This document shows positions 1 through 9,733 of a stretch of DNA of 64,000 bases, piece by piece. Source of the stretch: Defluviitaleaceae bacterium (GTDB lineage Bacteria; Bacillota; Clostridia; Lachnospirales; WQUN01); contig WRDO01000010.1 of assembly GCA_009779755.1 (NCBI GenBank), positions 23,625 through 87,624 on the forward strand. Reading direction: 5' to 3'. Both the position numbers and the translations under genes were made by a program. The notes under the pieces are model-generated. The model saw only the letters and a list, made by a program, of their open reading frames with translations, was not told the DNA's origin and made no database searches. How positions within the stretch are numbered: the stretch's first letter is position 1; the number at the start of each line of letters is the position of its first letter.

Positions 1-828
1 AAGCATTGGCCGTCGATCATAAAAAACCTCCGCGTATTCCATCGGTTATCCGACGAGCGGGAAGATAAACTCCTGTGCGCGGACAAACCCGCGGGCGATT
101 GGCCGCGCGACCCGCAGGACAACCGCACGGGTTTCCTCGGCGACGGCGAACGCACCGACAATACGGGGATTAATTGCTTATTCTCTTGTTTATACCTCAT
201 CACCCTGCGTCAAGCGTTGGAAATGGCGGACGCCGATGACGCAAGCGATTTGGCGCGGAGGGTCTCCTTGTTGGAAGCGTCCGTCCCCCGCGCGTTTTGG
301 AACGAGGAAAAAGGCCTCTTCGCCGATAATACCGACCATCAACGTTTTTCACCCCACGCATCCTTGTCCGCCGTCAACGCCGGCATCGTTACCGACGAAA
401 TGCGTGAACGCTTGCGTAAAACCCTTCCCCCCATGCTCACCCCTTTCTTTAAAAACGGATATGACCACACCGAGGGTACCCTCTTCGAAACGTCGAGCGG
501 ATATTATTTTATCAACGGCCTTTATAAATTGGGACTTGATCATGAAGCGGAGCGTATTATCAAAGAAGGCTGGGGGTATTTCCTCGCCAAGGGGTTGACG
601 ACCACGCCCGAACACTTTGATATGATACACAGCCAATGCCACGCGTGGGCCGCGCATCCGACATATTTCCTGTCGCGTTATGTACTGGGTGCGGATGCCG
701 ATGCGGACACCGTAAGAATAGACCCGCAACCCGGCAACGTAACATGGGCGAGGGGCACATTCCCCCATCCCAAGGGATTGGTTGAAATCAAATGGCGCAA
801 GGAAAACGGACGGGTTGTGTTTGATTGA
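1..828 (+). CDS. Alpha-L-rhamnosidase-like glycosidase, C-terminal part
   Basis: The reading frame is open from base 1, so the gene begins before the window; 275 codons remain. The visible part looks like the end of the (alpha/alpha)6-barrel and the C-terminal beta domain of GH78 alpha-L-rhamnosidases. There is an EGTLFETSSGYYFINGLY-type helix pair, then CHAWAAHPTYFLSRYVLG, which resembles the SHGWSASPVYFL region of that family, and a closing segment with IDPQ, WARGTFPHPKG and VEIKW typical of the C-terminal domain. Such enzymes release rhamnose from pectin and other plant glycans. The N-terminal catalytic part lies outside the window, so activity and localisation cannot be judged. Another six-hairpin glycosidase family is possible. 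Confidence 0.7.
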   Translation, partial: KHWPSIIKNLRVFHRLSDEREDKLLCADKPAGDWPRDPQDNRTGFLGDGERTDNTGINCLFSCLYLITLRQALEMADADDASDLARRVSLLEASVPRAFWNEEKGLFADNTDHQRFSPHASLSAVNAGIVTDEMRERLRKTLPPMLTPFFKNGYDHTEGTLFETSSGYYFINGLYKLGLDHEAERIIKEGWGYFLAKGLTTTPEHFDMIHSQCHAWAAHPTYFLSRYVLGADADADTVRIDPQPGNVTWARGTFPHPKGLVEIKWRKENGRVVFD

Positions 829-918
829 CGGATTGCGGGTTTGACGGTTGCGGTATTCCCACCGTTTTCTATTGCCAACCCCCGAGAATCATTGCATAAT
901 GTATGGGCGGAGGTGTCT

Positions 919-1404
919 ATGCCCGATTATATGGAAACGCAATTGTCGATTTTACTCGAAGGATTAATCAATAAGGAGAAAGCGCTGACCGAAATCGTTA
1001 ACATTACCGACAACCAACGCACCGTCATCGAAAGCGGACTGACCCCGACGGAAGTGCGTGTCTTTTTGACGGAAATGAATAAGGAAAAGCAACAGTTCAT
1101 CGATCGGGTAAAGGGCTGCGACACATTGTTTGAAGCTATGCTGAAGGATATCGGGGCGGAACTGGACGCACGCCAGCATATGTACAAGCCGCAGGTGGCC
1201 GAATTGCAAAAATACATACGTCGGGTTATGGACCTTGACGTTAAGATACGTTTGCAAGAGGAAGATAACAATAACGTCCTTAATGAACAAACCCCGCCGC
1301 CGCCATCCGTACAGCAAAATCTCAAACCCAAACCCAAGCTCCTGCCCCCCGACAACGCGCGGGTGATCAAGGCATACGAGGTGGAGCGTAAGTTTAGGGG
1401 ATAA
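919..1404 (+). CDS. FlgN/FliT-like coiled-coil protein
   Basis: A 161-residue protein, largely helical in its first 115 residues, with charged heptad-like segments (IEKALTEI-type helices, KEKQQFIDRVKGCDTL, a long helix around AELQKYIRRVMDLDVKIRL) followed by a Pro/Lys-rich tail with PPPPS. Size and build fit flagellar export chaperones of the FlgN/FliT type, which hold hook-associated proteins or FliD in the cytoplasm, but no signature residue settles this. I chose ATG 919 rather than the upstream in-frame GTG/TTG codons because a GGCGGAGGTG ribosome site lies about 6 bases before it. It is followed after 12 bases by the class A PBP gene. A flagellin gene elsewhere in the window (50761-55905) makes a flagellar role plausible. 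It could instead be an unrelated coiled-coil protein. Confidence 0.6.
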   Translation: MPDYMETQLSILLEGLINKEKALTEIVNITDNQRTVIESGLTPTEVRVFLTEMNKEKQQFIDRVKGCDTLFEAMLKDIGAELDARQHMYKPQVAELQKYIRRVMDLDVKIRLQEEDNNNVLNEQTPPPPSVQQNLKPKPKLLPPDNARVIKAYEVERKFRG

Positions 1405-1416
1405 ACGGAGGATTAA

Positions 1417-4140
1417 ATGGACTATTCATATTTCGGAAACAAACGGCGGCGCAGGCAGCTTAATTCGCAGACCACCCGCGTAAGGAATAAGATCTCACTC
1501 CTTGTCCTGCGGATCGTGCTGGCCGTAACCTTGGTCGGCGGGTTTGCCGTGACGGCGATGGGTTTCGGGTTGTACCGCGGTATTATCATGGCCGCGCCCG
1601 AAATGCATTGGGACGACGTCAGCGCCGGCACCGAATCTTCCGTTATCATATGCGGCCATACGGGCGAGGAGCTCCACCGACTGCACGGCGGGGAAAACCG
1701 CACCTTCGTATCGCTCGACTATATCTCCCCCCATATGGTTAACGCCATCGTCGCCATCGAGGACGAACGTTTTTGGCAGCATAACGGTATCGACATACGC
1801 GGCATAGGCCGCGCTTTGCACAACGCGTTAACCACGGACGGCGACACGCAAGGCGCAAGCACGATCACGCAGCAGCTGATTAAAAATACCTTCGGGTTCT
1901 TCGAAGGGGAACTCGTATGGAAGCTGCAGGAGCAGTGGATGGCCGTGCAAATGGAGCGTGAGCTGACCGAAATCTTCGGGTGCCGTATATTAGCCAAGGA
2001 ATATATCATCGAAATGTATTTGAATGAAATTAACCTGGGCCGTCAGAATTACGGCGTGCAAGCCGCCGCCATGTTCTATTTCGGCGTGGACGCCATCGAC
2101 TTGACGATTGCGCAATCCGCCGTCATCGCCGCCATCACGCAAAATCCTTCCCGCTTCCCGCCCGACCTGCACCCCGAACGCAATTGGGGACGCGCCCAAG
2201 ACGTATTAAACAACATGCTTCGGCTGGGTTTCATCACCGAGGAGGAACACTTCGAAGCGATGACCACGGACGTATACGCCACCATGGTACGCGACGGCTC
2301 CACCATGGCGGTCGTCTCCACCATGAGCTGCTTCCACGACGCGCTTGTGGCGCAGGTACGCGATGACCTGATGGCGTTATACGGATGGTCCGCCATGCAG
2401 GCCCTGCGTGAAATCTATACCGGCGGGTTGCGTATCTATTCCGTGCAAAATATGAAAATGCAGGAAATCGTGGATAATCATTTTCTTAACGGGGAAAACT
2501 TTCCCCAGCAGGATTTTCGTATCCACATCGAGTTCAACCTGACCGTACGCGACACGCTTTCGGGTTTCGTCACCCATTTCCAGCGTCAATTCCTCGCCGG
2601 CAGCTTTGAGGAGCTGGAGGAATTTAAGGATATGGTACGCCGTGAAGTCACCGGGGACTTCGACGAAATTACGCGCGAACGCCAAATCATCACCCTCCAA
2701 CCCCAAGCCGCCTTCGTGCTGATCGACCATCATACGGGTCATGTAATGGCTTTACGCGGTATCCGCGGCGAAAAGCAAGCGAGCCGCGTGTTTTGCCGCG
2801 CCACGCAAGCCACCCGCCAGCCCGGCAGCCAAATGAAGCCGCTCGCGACCTTCCTCCCCGCTTTTGACTTGGGACTGTTAACGACCTCTACGGTTGTTGA
2901 GGACCTTCCTTTGCTTATCGAGGACCGTTACGGCATCAACGAACCGCACCGCATCAGGAACTGGTATACGAATCCCCCCTTCGAAGGGTTAAGCAACCCC
3001 CGCCGCGCCATTTACCATTCGGGCAATATCGTAAGCACACGTGCGCTGATGGACTACGTCGGCATCAATACTATGTGGGAATATCTGCATCGTTTGGGTT
3101 TCACCACGTTGGTGGACAGCAGGGGCGGGATGACCGACCGCAACTACGTAACGACCCTCGGCGCGTTGACCGACGGCTTGCATTTGATCGAACTGGCCGC
3201 CGCATACGCGGCGATCGCGAACGGCGGGTTGTATAACCGTCCCGTCCTGTATTCACGCGTGCTGGACCGCAACGGCAACGTGATATTGGAAAACCACCAC
3301 GAACCCCGCGTCGTCATGCGCGACACCACGGCTTACCTGCTGATCGATACGATGAAGGACACCCTAACCAGCGGTACGGGTACGGCCATGAACTGGATCG
3401 CCAACCCGCAAATGCGCATCGATATACCCATAGCGGGCAAGACGGGTACAACCGACGATTCACGCGATTTGGGTTTTACCGGGTTTACCCCCTACCTCAC
3501 CGCCGCCCTATGGTTCGGTAACGACAACAACACGCACCTCAGCACGCGGATGCGGGACGGTATGGCCCGCGCCAGCACTTATTTGGGGCCGCTGTGGCGT
3601 AACATCATGCAGGAGATACACGCGGACTTCGCGCCTCGGTCGTTCGTTCGGCCCCCGGGCATCACCGAAGAAACGATTTGCATCGACTCCGGTCATTTGG
3701 CCACCGATCTGTGCCGTATAGACCCCAGAGGAAACCGCGAACGCTTGGAGATATTCGCCCCCGGCACCATTCCCAAGGAAACATGTACGGTACACCGTGA
3801 ATTTTTGGTTTGCGTCGATAACAACTTTCACTTAGCCGGGAACAATTGCTTCAATACCCAATATCGGGTGGGGTTGGTGCGCCCCGTACCCATCGACGAG
3901 GAACACGAAAGCATCGTTGTCCGCGACAGGGAATTCGAACACCATCCCTCGATACGTACGGGCGAAACATGTACCGTATGCGCGGGAAGCAGCGGGCATA
4001 CCGATTGGTGGGAGTGGTGGAACAACCTGTTCGGTTTACCCGACCCGCCTGATTTATGGGGCAACAACGATAACGACGGCGAACCCGTGTATGACGTACC
4101 CCCCGATGGCGGCGACCCAACCCATAATGACGACGATTGA
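1417..4140 (+). CDS. Class A penicillin-binding protein (PBP1A family)
   Basis: 907 residues; a bifunctional peptidoglycan glycosyltransferase/transpeptidase acting outside the membrane. A basic cytoplasmic start is followed by one membrane anchor (about residues 28-52). The GT51 domain (about 85-280) shows AIEDERFWQHNGID with the catalytic Glu and QGASTITQQLIKN. The transpeptidase domain has SQMK (the SxxK nucleophile) within QPGSQMKP, SGN (SxN) within YHSGNIVSTR, and AGKTGTT (KTG). The C-terminal 150 residues carry paired cysteines (CIDSGHLATDLCR, TCTVCAGS) and an acidic Pro/Asp-rich tail, so disulfides outside the cell are possible. An AACGGAGGA ribosome site precedes ATG 1417. The gene overlaps the start of rsmH by 14 bases, placing it where mraZ often sits in division clusters. 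Confidence 0.95.
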   Translation: MDYSYFGNKRRRRQLNSQTTRVRNKISLLVLRIVLAVTLVGGFAVTAMGFGLYRGIIMAAPEMHWDDVSAGTESSVIICGHTGEELHRLHGGENRTFVSLDYISPHMVNAIVAIEDERFWQHNGIDIRGIGRALHNALTTDGDTQGASTITQQLIKNTFGFFEGELVWKLQEQWMAVQMERELTEIFGCRILAKEYIIEMYLNEINLGRQNYGVQAAAMFYFGVDAIDLTIAQSAVIAAITQNPSRFPPDLHPERNWGRAQDVLNNMLRLGFITEEEHFEAMTTDVYATMVRDGSTMAVVSTMSCFHDALVAQVRDDLMALYGWSAMQALREIYTGGLRIYSVQNMKMQEIVDNHFLNGENFPQQDFRIHIEFNLTVRDTLSGFVTHFQRQFLAGSFEELEEFKDMVRREVTGDFDEITRERQIITLQPQAAFVLIDHHTGHVMALRGIRGEKQASRVFCRATQATRQPGSQMKPLATFLPAFDLGLLTTSTVVEDLPLLIEDRYGINEPHRIRNWYTNPPFEGLSNPRRAIYHSGNIVSTRALMDYVGINTMWEYLHRLGFTTLVDSRGGMTDRNYVTTLGALTDGLHLIELAAAYAAIANGGLYNRPVLYSRVLDRNGNVILENHHEPRVVMRDTTAYLLIDTMKDTLTSGTGTAMNWIANPQMRIDIPIAGKTGTTDDSRDLGFTGFTPYLTAALWFGNDNNTHLSTRMRDGMARASTYLGPLWRNIMQEIHADFAPRSFVRPPGITEETICIDSGHLATDLCRIDPRGNRERLEIFAPGTIPKETCTVHREFLVCVDNNFHLAGNNCFNTQYRVGLVRPVPIDEEHESIVVRDREFEHHPSIRTGETCTVCAGSSGHTDWWEWWNNLFGLPDPPDLWGNNDNDGEPVYDVPPDGGDPTHNDDD

Positions 4141-5062
4141 TTCCTTCCTCCACCTTCCCGTTATGCCCGACGAAGCGGTACAAGCCTTGGCCGTCAAACC
4201 TGACGGTATTTACGTGGACGGTACGTTGGGCGGCGGCGGCCATGCCGCTTTAATCCTTACCCGTTTGACGACGGGTACGCTGATCGGGATAGACAGAGAC
4301 GAAGACGCTTTACGTGCGGTTAAGGGGCGATTGCCCAATCTGCTTACGATACACGGCAACTTCCATGACATACCCGATATCCTGTACGAGCGGGGTATCG
4401 AAAGGGTTGACGGGGTTTTGTTGGATTTGGGCGTTTCCTCGCATCAGTTGGACACGCCCGAACGCGGATTTTCCTACCGATTCGACGGCCCGCTTGACAT
4501 GCGTATGGACCCGTCGCAAGGGCGTACGGCCGCCGATATCGTAAATACCTGTACGCAAGGCGAAATCACCCGAATCCTGTACCAATACGGCGAAGAACGC
4601 TACGCCCCGCGTATTGCCCGGGCAATCACAAAAATCCGTGAGGTGAAACCCATCGAAACCACGCGGGCATTAACCGAAACTATTGAATCGGCCATACCCG
4701 CAAAGGCGCGTTATGGGGACAAGCATCCGTCGATGCGTACCTTTATGGCGTTACGTATCGCCGTTAACGATGAACTTTTACCCTTAAAGGCCGCGGTTAA
4801 CCGAATCATAGGACACCTAAACCCCGGCGGGCGCATCGCCGTGATAACCTTCCATTCGTTGGAGGATCGTATTATTAAACATACCTTCCGCGCCGCCGAA
4901 AATCCCTGCGACTGCCCGCGTGACATCCCTTATTGCGTATGTAAGAAACAACCGCAGCTTCGCGTCATTACCCGTACGCCCGTATTGCCCGGCACGGACG
5001 AACTCGCGCGGAACAACCGCGCCCACAGCGCGAAACTTCGCATAGCGGAGAAAATTATATGA
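4127..5062 (+). CDS. rsmH: 16S rRNA m4C1402 methyltransferase RsmH
   Basis: 311 residues, the usual size. RsmH (MraW) uses S-adenosylmethionine to N4-methylate C1402 of 16S rRNA. The start HLPVMPDEAVQAL, the SAM-binding loop VDGTLGGGGHA, GVLLDLGVSSHQLD, RGFSYR-DGPLDMRMD, and HSLEDRIIKH near the end are all family hallmarks. The frame is open well upstream, but ATG 4127 gives the normal N-terminus (MTTIDSFLHLPV); ATG 4106 would add seven residues. The gene begins inside the 3' end of the PBP gene and its stop overlaps the next start (ATGA at 5059), so it is translationally coupled in a division/wall operon. Confidence 0.96.
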   Translation: MTTIDSFLHLPVMPDEAVQALAVKPDGIYVDGTLGGGGHAALILTRLTTGTLIGIDRDEDALRAVKGRLPNLLTIHGNFHDIPDILYERGIERVDGVLLDLGVSSHQLDTPERGFSYRFDGPLDMRMDPSQGRTAADIVNTCTQGEITRILYQYGEERYAPRIARAITKIREVKPIETTRALTETIESAIPAKARYGDKHPSMRTFMALRIAVNDELLPLKAAVNRIIGHLNPGGRIAVITFHSLEDRIIKHTFRAAENPCDCPRDIPYCVCKKQPQLRVITRTPVLPGTDELARNNRAHSAKLRIAEKII

Positions 5063-5517
5063 AGCCGAAGGACAATATCGTTTACCTCAAAAAAGGCGAT
5101 CAGGTACATAAAGTGGACGCGCGCAAGCCGCGTTTTCACCTCAGTCCCGTGCTGGTCTTTACGGTTATTATCATGTTCGTCGGTGCGCTCGGCAGTGCGG
5201 CGGCAGCCGCGCTGATGGCCAATACAAGGCAGGAGCTTGCCTTCGAGCGGCAAAGGCTCAACGCACAACTGGATGCCAACCGCATATTGGCGGGGCAGAT
5301 CATTCACCCCTTTACGTTGGAGGAAATCGAACGCGAAGCACAGGAGCGTTTGGGCATGGCCCGACCCGACCCTTCGCAAATCATCTATATCAATGTGCCT
5401 CCCGTCAGCCATGTGGTATTTAACCCGGAAGCGGACATCCTACCCCGCGACAGCACGTTTTGGGAGGAAATGCGGGCCTTTTTGCAAGGATTGATCAACA
5501 GGATATTCGGGGGGTAA
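5059..5517 (+). CDS. FtsL/DivIC-like septum protein
   Basis: 152 residues with the plan of a bitopic divisome protein: a cytoplasmic basic start of about 30 residues, a single membrane helix (about 34-56, PVLVFTVIIMFVGALGSAAA), then a short extracellular coiled coil (LAFERQRLNAQLDANRILAG) and a hydrophobic C-terminal stretch ending in GLINRIFGG. FtsL stabilises the FtsQLB/FtsWI septal synthase. Sequence in this family is poorly conserved, so the call rests on topology and on position between rsmH and an ftsI-type PBP gene, where ftsL normally lies. The start overlaps the rsmH stop (ATGA). Confidence 0.75.
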   Translation: MKPKDNIVYLKKGDQVHKVDARKPRFHLSPVLVFTVIIMFVGALGSAAAAALMANTRQELAFERQRLNAQLDANRILAGQIIHPFTLEEIEREAQERLGMARPDPSQIIYINVPPVSHVVFNPEADILPRDSTFWEEMRAFLQGLINRIFGG

Positions 5518-5520
5518 ACC

Positions 5521-7824
5521 ATGCCGAAGGAAAAAATCCGCAGGAAATCGCTGCCCAACTCCACATCGGCGCGCCGACGCAACCGCAGGGCCGTCTTTAT
5601 CGGCGTCGTATTTTGCTTGCTCTTCGGTTTGCTTTTATACGAAATATGGTACATACAAACCGTACACGGCGAGGATTACAGCCGACGCGCCAGCGCGTGG
5701 ATTATTGACCGCGTGGATCACCTTTCCCCCCCCATCGTACCCAACCGCGGCTGGATCGCGGACAGGAACATGCAACCCCTAGCCTTCAGCCATCCGGTGT
5801 ATAACGTGGTGTTGGACCGCACGATGCTCGCCTACCGCGAAAACCTCGCCATCCAGCGCAATACGCGCTTATGGATGGACGATACGCTGGATGCCCTGCA
5901 TGAAGCGTTGGGCATCCCCATGCACGAGTTGCGCGCGTTGTTTGTACGGGACGCCGACGACGCGTGGCAATCGGTCATACGCGACAATTGGTATATTGTC
6001 GCGCGTGAAATCCCCGCGAACATCGCCCTGCCCTTACGCGACGAATTCCGCGATATCTACGTGGAGGAAATATCCTTCCGCGTGTACCCCGACCCCTTCT
6101 TGGCGCCGCAGGTGCTCGGCTTCCTCCGCGGGGACGCGCAGTGGGGGCTGGAGGGCCGATACCATACGATGCTTACGGGTACGGCGGGGCGTGTTTTCCG
6201 CGCGTTCGGTACGGACAATACCCCCACCCGCGAGGAAACACCCGTCCGACACGGCATGAATTTGGTTACAACGCTGGATTCGGACATACAGCGTTTGGCA
6301 CAGGAAACGGTTGACCATACGTTTGCGACGGTCCCCAGCGACGCGGTTGCGCTGCTTGTGATGGACCCTTTTACGGGGGAAATACTGGCAATGGCGCAAG
6401 CCCCCAACTTTTCGCTGGCCGCACCCGATGACCCCTCTCTCTTTACCGACCCTTCCATCAGCGCCGCGTGGCCGTTTATGACCGCGGAAGAGCAGACGAA
6501 CGCTTGGTTTAATATCTGGCGTAACTACCATACGACCCGCTCGTTTGAGCCCGGGTCGGTCTTTAAGCCCATCGTGATCGCGGCCGCGCTTGAGGAGGGT
6601 ATTTTGTCCCCCCACGATGTGTTCTTCTGCAACGGGTCGCATTTGGTGGGCGACGTTTCGATCAGGTGCTTCGGCGGCTTTGCGCACGGCAGCATCAACG
6701 TATCCGAGGTCATCGAGGTTTCGTGCAACGTCGCCATGATCCAAATCATGCAGCGGCTGGGGGCGAACCAATTCTACCGTTACCGCGGGTACTTCGGTTA
6801 CGGGGAGCGTACGGGGATCGACTTGCCCGGCGAGGAATCCGTTTCGTCCCCGTTGGTTATGTATGCGTTAAACCAGCTCGGACCGGTGCAATTGGCGACG
6901 AGCTCCATCGGCCAAGGCTTTAATAACACGACCTTACAAGCCGCCGCGTCCTTTGCCGCGTTAATCAACGGCGGTAATCTGATGCGGCCTTACATCGTAT
7001 CCCATGTAATCGACGCAAGCGGCGCGGTCGTGCAGGAAAACCGCCCGCAAATTATCCGCAGCGTTATCTCCCAAAGCACGTCCGATTGGCTGCGCCGCGA
7101 AATGGAGCAAGTGGTCATCGGCAGTCGGGGGACGGGACGGCAAACGCGCATCCCCGGGCATACCATCGGGGCCAAAACGGGAACAGCCGAACGCGGCGCG
7201 GCGCGTGAGGACGTTTCGCTGGCGTATTGGGTGTACACACCCGTGGAAAACCCCGAATACCTGATCCTCGCCGTAATCGACAACGTCGTGGAGACGAACC
7301 GCACCGCGGGTAATACCTTGGCTCCCATCATCCGCGTATTCCTGGAGGATTTGATCCTGTTAAAGAACCTCCCCCCCTCAGAGGGAACCCATACGGAAGA
7401 TCTGCAAAGCCCCGTACTGGGCCTCGAACCCATGCCCGATTTCGTCGGCGACCGTGTGGTCGATGTCGTGCGCAACCTGATCAATCGGGGTATCGCCTTT
7501 GAGGTCCATGGCGGCGGCACGATCGTCAGCAGCCACCTCCCCGCCGCGGCCCCGGGCCGTCCCCTGCCCCAGCCCAACAGCATACCCGTTCACCTGCATA
7601 CCGACCCGACCACCCGCGTCGAAGGCGCCATGACCTTCATGCCCAACGTCGAAGGACTTAACGCCGAACAGGCGCACGAGTTTATCCGCGATAACCTTCT
7701 GATACCCATCCCCTTCGGCGGGGAGGGCGAACGCGCGAATAACGAGGTATATAAACAATACCCCGCGGCAGGTACGGAGGTACCGCAGGGTATGCAAGTA
7801 ATGATACGGGTCAGGCCGAAATAA
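5521..7824 (+). CDS. ftsI: Class B penicillin-binding protein, FtsI/SpoVD type with PASTA domains
   Basis: 767 residues. A basic N-terminus is followed by one membrane helix (about 22-42) and a PBP dimerisation domain (about 55-240, with FRVYPDPFLAPQVLGFLRG). The transpeptidase domain (about 255-610) has SVFK (SxxK) in FEPGSVFKPIV, SCN (SxN) in EVSCNVAMIQ and GAKTGTAERG (KTG). The last 140 residues hold two PASTA-like repeats, the first from MPDFVGDRVVDVV and the second from MPNVEGLNAEQAHEF. PASTA-bearing class B PBPs of Firmicutes are the vegetative septal transpeptidase (PBP2x) or the sporulation enzyme SpoVD; the sequence does not tell which. It starts 3 bases after the FtsL-like gene. It ends 5 bases from the end of a convergent ABC gene, with no room for a separate terminator. 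Confidence 0.93.
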   Translation: MPKEKIRRKSLPNSTSARRRNRRAVFIGVVFCLLFGLLLYEIWYIQTVHGEDYSRRASAWIIDRVDHLSPPIVPNRGWIADRNMQPLAFSHPVYNVVLDRTMLAYRENLAIQRNTRLWMDDTLDALHEALGIPMHELRALFVRDADDAWQSVIRDNWYIVAREIPANIALPLRDEFRDIYVEEISFRVYPDPFLAPQVLGFLRGDAQWGLEGRYHTMLTGTAGRVFRAFGTDNTPTREETPVRHGMNLVTTLDSDIQRLAQETVDHTFATVPSDAVALLVMDPFTGEILAMAQAPNFSLAAPDDPSLFTDPSISAAWPFMTAEEQTNAWFNIWRNYHTTRSFEPGSVFKPIVIAAALEEGILSPHDVFFCNGSHLVGDVSIRCFGGFAHGSINVSEVIEVSCNVAMIQIMQRLGANQFYRYRGYFGYGERTGIDLPGEESVSSPLVMYALNQLGPVQLATSSIGQGFNNTTLQAAASFAALINGGNLMRPYIVSHVIDASGAVVQENRPQIIRSVISQSTSDWLRREMEQVVIGSRGTGRQTRIPGHTIGAKTGTAERGAAREDVSLAYWVYTPVENPEYLILAVIDNVVETNRTAGNTLAPIIRVFLEDLILLKNLPPSEGTHTEDLQSPVLGLEPMPDFVGDRVVDVVRNLINRGIAFEVHGGGTIVSSHLPAAAPGRPLPQPNSIPVHLHTDPTTRVEGAMTFMPNVEGLNAEQAHEFIRDNLLIPIPFGGEGERANNEVYKQYPAAGTEVPQGMQVMIRVRPK

Positions 7825-7829
7825 CGGGT

Positions 7830-8495
7830 TTACGCCACAATCCGACCGTCCGAAATCTTTACCACCATATCCGCTTGTTCGGCTACGGCCATGTCGTGGG
7901 TGACGACGATAACGCAGACGTTCTCCCGCGTGGCCAGTTCTTTCAGTAATTGCACGATATTTTGGCTGTTTTCGGTATCCAGGTTGCCGGTGGGTTCGTC
8001 GGCAAGGATTACCTCGGTTTTGGCGGCCAGCGCACGGGCGATGGCCACGCGCTGTTGTTCCCCGCCGGAAAGCATGGAAGGTAAACGTCGGTGCATGGTG
8101 GGGTCTATACCGACGCTTTTTAATTTTTCGGCTGCGATCTTAGTGGCTTCGGCTTTGGGGATACCGCGGTAGGTGAGCGGGAATGTGACGTTTTCCATGG
8201 CGGTGAGCAAAGGGAGCAGGTTTAAGCTTTGATAAATAATGGATATGTTGTCCAGCCGGAATCGGTCACGGTCGATATCCTTCGTATCCTTCTCGCCGAA
8301 GGATACCGAACCCTCTGTGGGGATGTCCAAACCGCCGAGCATGGAAAGCAACGTGGTTTTACCGCTTCCGCTGCGCCCCACCACGGCGTAGAAGGTGCCG
8401 GGTAAAAAATCGTAGTTAACGCCGTCCACGGCGCGTACGGTATGGGATTTGGTTTTATACAGGTAGCGTACATCTTTGAGCGATAGGGTTTTCAT
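7830..8495 (-). CDS. ABC transporter ATP-binding protein, MacB/LolD type
   Basis: 221 residues, a stand-alone nucleotide-binding subunit. Walker A is GRSGSGKTT, the Q-loop region is [18 protein letters not shown], the signature is [15 protein letters not shown], Walker B is [12 protein letters not shown] and the switch His lies in VVTHD. The LolD/MacB subfamily is indicated by the LNLLPxLTAxENV segment. It powers a mechanotransmission exporter formed with the two FtsX-type permeases encoded immediately upstream on the same strand. An AAGGAGT ribosome site lies 7 bases before the ATG at 8495. The substrate is unknown; in Firmicutes such systems handle antimicrobial peptides, lipoproteins or wall hydrolase signals. 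Confidence 0.92.
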   Translation of the reverse strand: MKTLSLKDVRYLYKTKSHTVRAVDGVNYDFLPGTFYAVVGRSGSGKTTLLSMLGGLDIPTEGSVSFGEKDTKDIDRDRFRLDNISIIYQSLNLLPLLTAMENVTFPLTYRGIPKAEATKIAAEKLKSVGIDPTMHRRLPSMLSGGEQQRVAIARALAAKTEVILADEPTGNLDTENSQNIVQLLKELATRENVCVIVVTHDMAVAEQADMVVKISDGRIVA

Positions 8496-8515
8496 GGTTT
8501 GACTCCTTTCAAAAA

Positions 8516-9733
8516 TTATTCGTTGTTCTCACGCAATATCTTTAATACGTTTGTGCCGGCGGCTTGCGCGGCGGCGAAAACGGAGCCCAATACATAACAA
8601 AACGTAAACAAAACAGGCGGGACCCAAAGGACCTGCCTGAAAAAAACGCTCACTAAAATAAAACCCGTGACGGCCCCCGGTATACAAAGGACGGCTTGTT
8701 CACCCAGCGCACCCGTAAAGACATCCCGTTTATTTACGCCGATGCTGCGCATGACGGCGAATTCGGGTTTCCTGTTGCGCGTCAGCAAATAGCTGGCGAT
8801 AAAGCCGATAAGGACGGAAATCGCATAGATAAACGGCGTCGCCACATCAATGAGTTGGATATTCTGCTTCAGCTTGCGTATAACGTTGTTATAAATCCCG
8901 TCGAAGATCGTCAGCGAAAACGAAAGCGTCGTATTCACATCGCCCGGCCGGGCAAATACGCGGACGGCGGCGGACGCGAGCTCGCCGATCTTACCGTTGT
9001 CGTACATCAAGGCGTTCATGCGGTTGCTGTATTCGGGCAAATAAATTTCCGCCGCAACAGCGTTAACCGTCCAAAACGGGCTTATAATTAAACTGCCCGC
9101 GTTGTGTACGATACCGACGACACGCAAATCCACGTCGGTTTCAAAGATACCATCGACTTCCGTAATCAATTCGCCGTCTTTTACGGTTTCCTTGTAGACG
9201 ATGTTTTCAAGCGAAAGGGTAATCATCGGATGATTTGCCTCCAATGTCCCGTACAACGCCGCGCTCACCACCGCAACCGCTTCATCGGTACGGAAAACCC
9301 CTTCGTCCCAACCCGGGAAAAAATCGATATACGCCCCCGTCATGGGGTTGAGGCGATCATCGGCTTCTACGGAGGTAATCCCCACCCATTCACCCACGGG
9401 AAGGGGTAAGTTTTCGACGATCTCCAGCCGACGGTTCAACTCGACGTCCTTTACGTATTCTGCCACCGAACGGGGTACGCTTTCATCGGTAAACAACAAA
9501 ATATATTCGATATCGATATCGATGCCGTCCACTTCCGACGTGATGGGGTCGGAAAGCTCCGCGCGCACCGGAAAGTTATTGATCACATCGTCAAGTTCGT
9601 CAATCATACGAATCCTTGCGCCGGACATGATGCCGATCAGCACCACAAGCACCAACGCAAGCGCAGGCACCGTCAGACTGCGGAACCCTTCACGCGGCAG
9701 CCGTATTAAAAACGTATACAGGATTTCCTTCAT
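8516..9733 (-). CDS. FtsX/MacB-like ABC permease (shorter subunit)
   Basis: 405 residues. One membrane helix near the start (about 20-40, SLTVPALALVLVVLIGIMSG) is followed by an extracellular domain of about 230 residues and three C-terminal membrane helices (from about 290). The conserved FtsX-type coupling segment RNRKPEFAVMRSIGVNKRDVF lies between the first two of these. This is the four-helix topology of MacB/LolC permeases. The ATG overlaps the stop of the longer permease gene (ATGA at 9733), and the ATPase gene follows after 20 bases, so the three proteins should be made together as one exporter complex. Nothing shows the substrate. Confidence 0.85.
   Translation of the reverse strand: MKEILYTFLIRLPREGFRSLTVPALALVLVVLIGIMSGARIRMIDELDDVINNFPVRAELSDPITSEVDGIDIDIEYILLFTDESVPRSVAEYVKDVELNRRLEIVENLPLPVGEWVGITSVEADDRLNPMTGAYIDFFPGWDEGVFRTDEAVAVVSAALYGTLEANHPMITLSLENIVYKETVKDGELITEVDGIFETDVDLRVVGIVHNAGSLIISPFWTVNAVAAEIYLPEYSNRMNALMYDNGKIGELASAAVRVFARPGDVNTTLSFSLTIFDGIYNNVIRKLKQNIQLIDVATPFIYAISVLIGFIASYLLTRNRKPEFAVMRSIGVNKRDVFTGALGEQAVLCIPGAVTGFILVSVFFRQVLWVPPVLFTFCYVLGSVFAAAQAAGTNVLKILRENNE

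Noticed and set aside
3917..4126. Upstream extension of the rsmH frame
   Set aside because: The 70 extra residues overlap the PBP gene and do not resemble RsmH; ATG 4127 gives the family N-terminus.
7825..7829. Search for a terminator between the convergent ftsI and ABC genes
   Set aside because: The gap is only five bases and no hairpin spans it.
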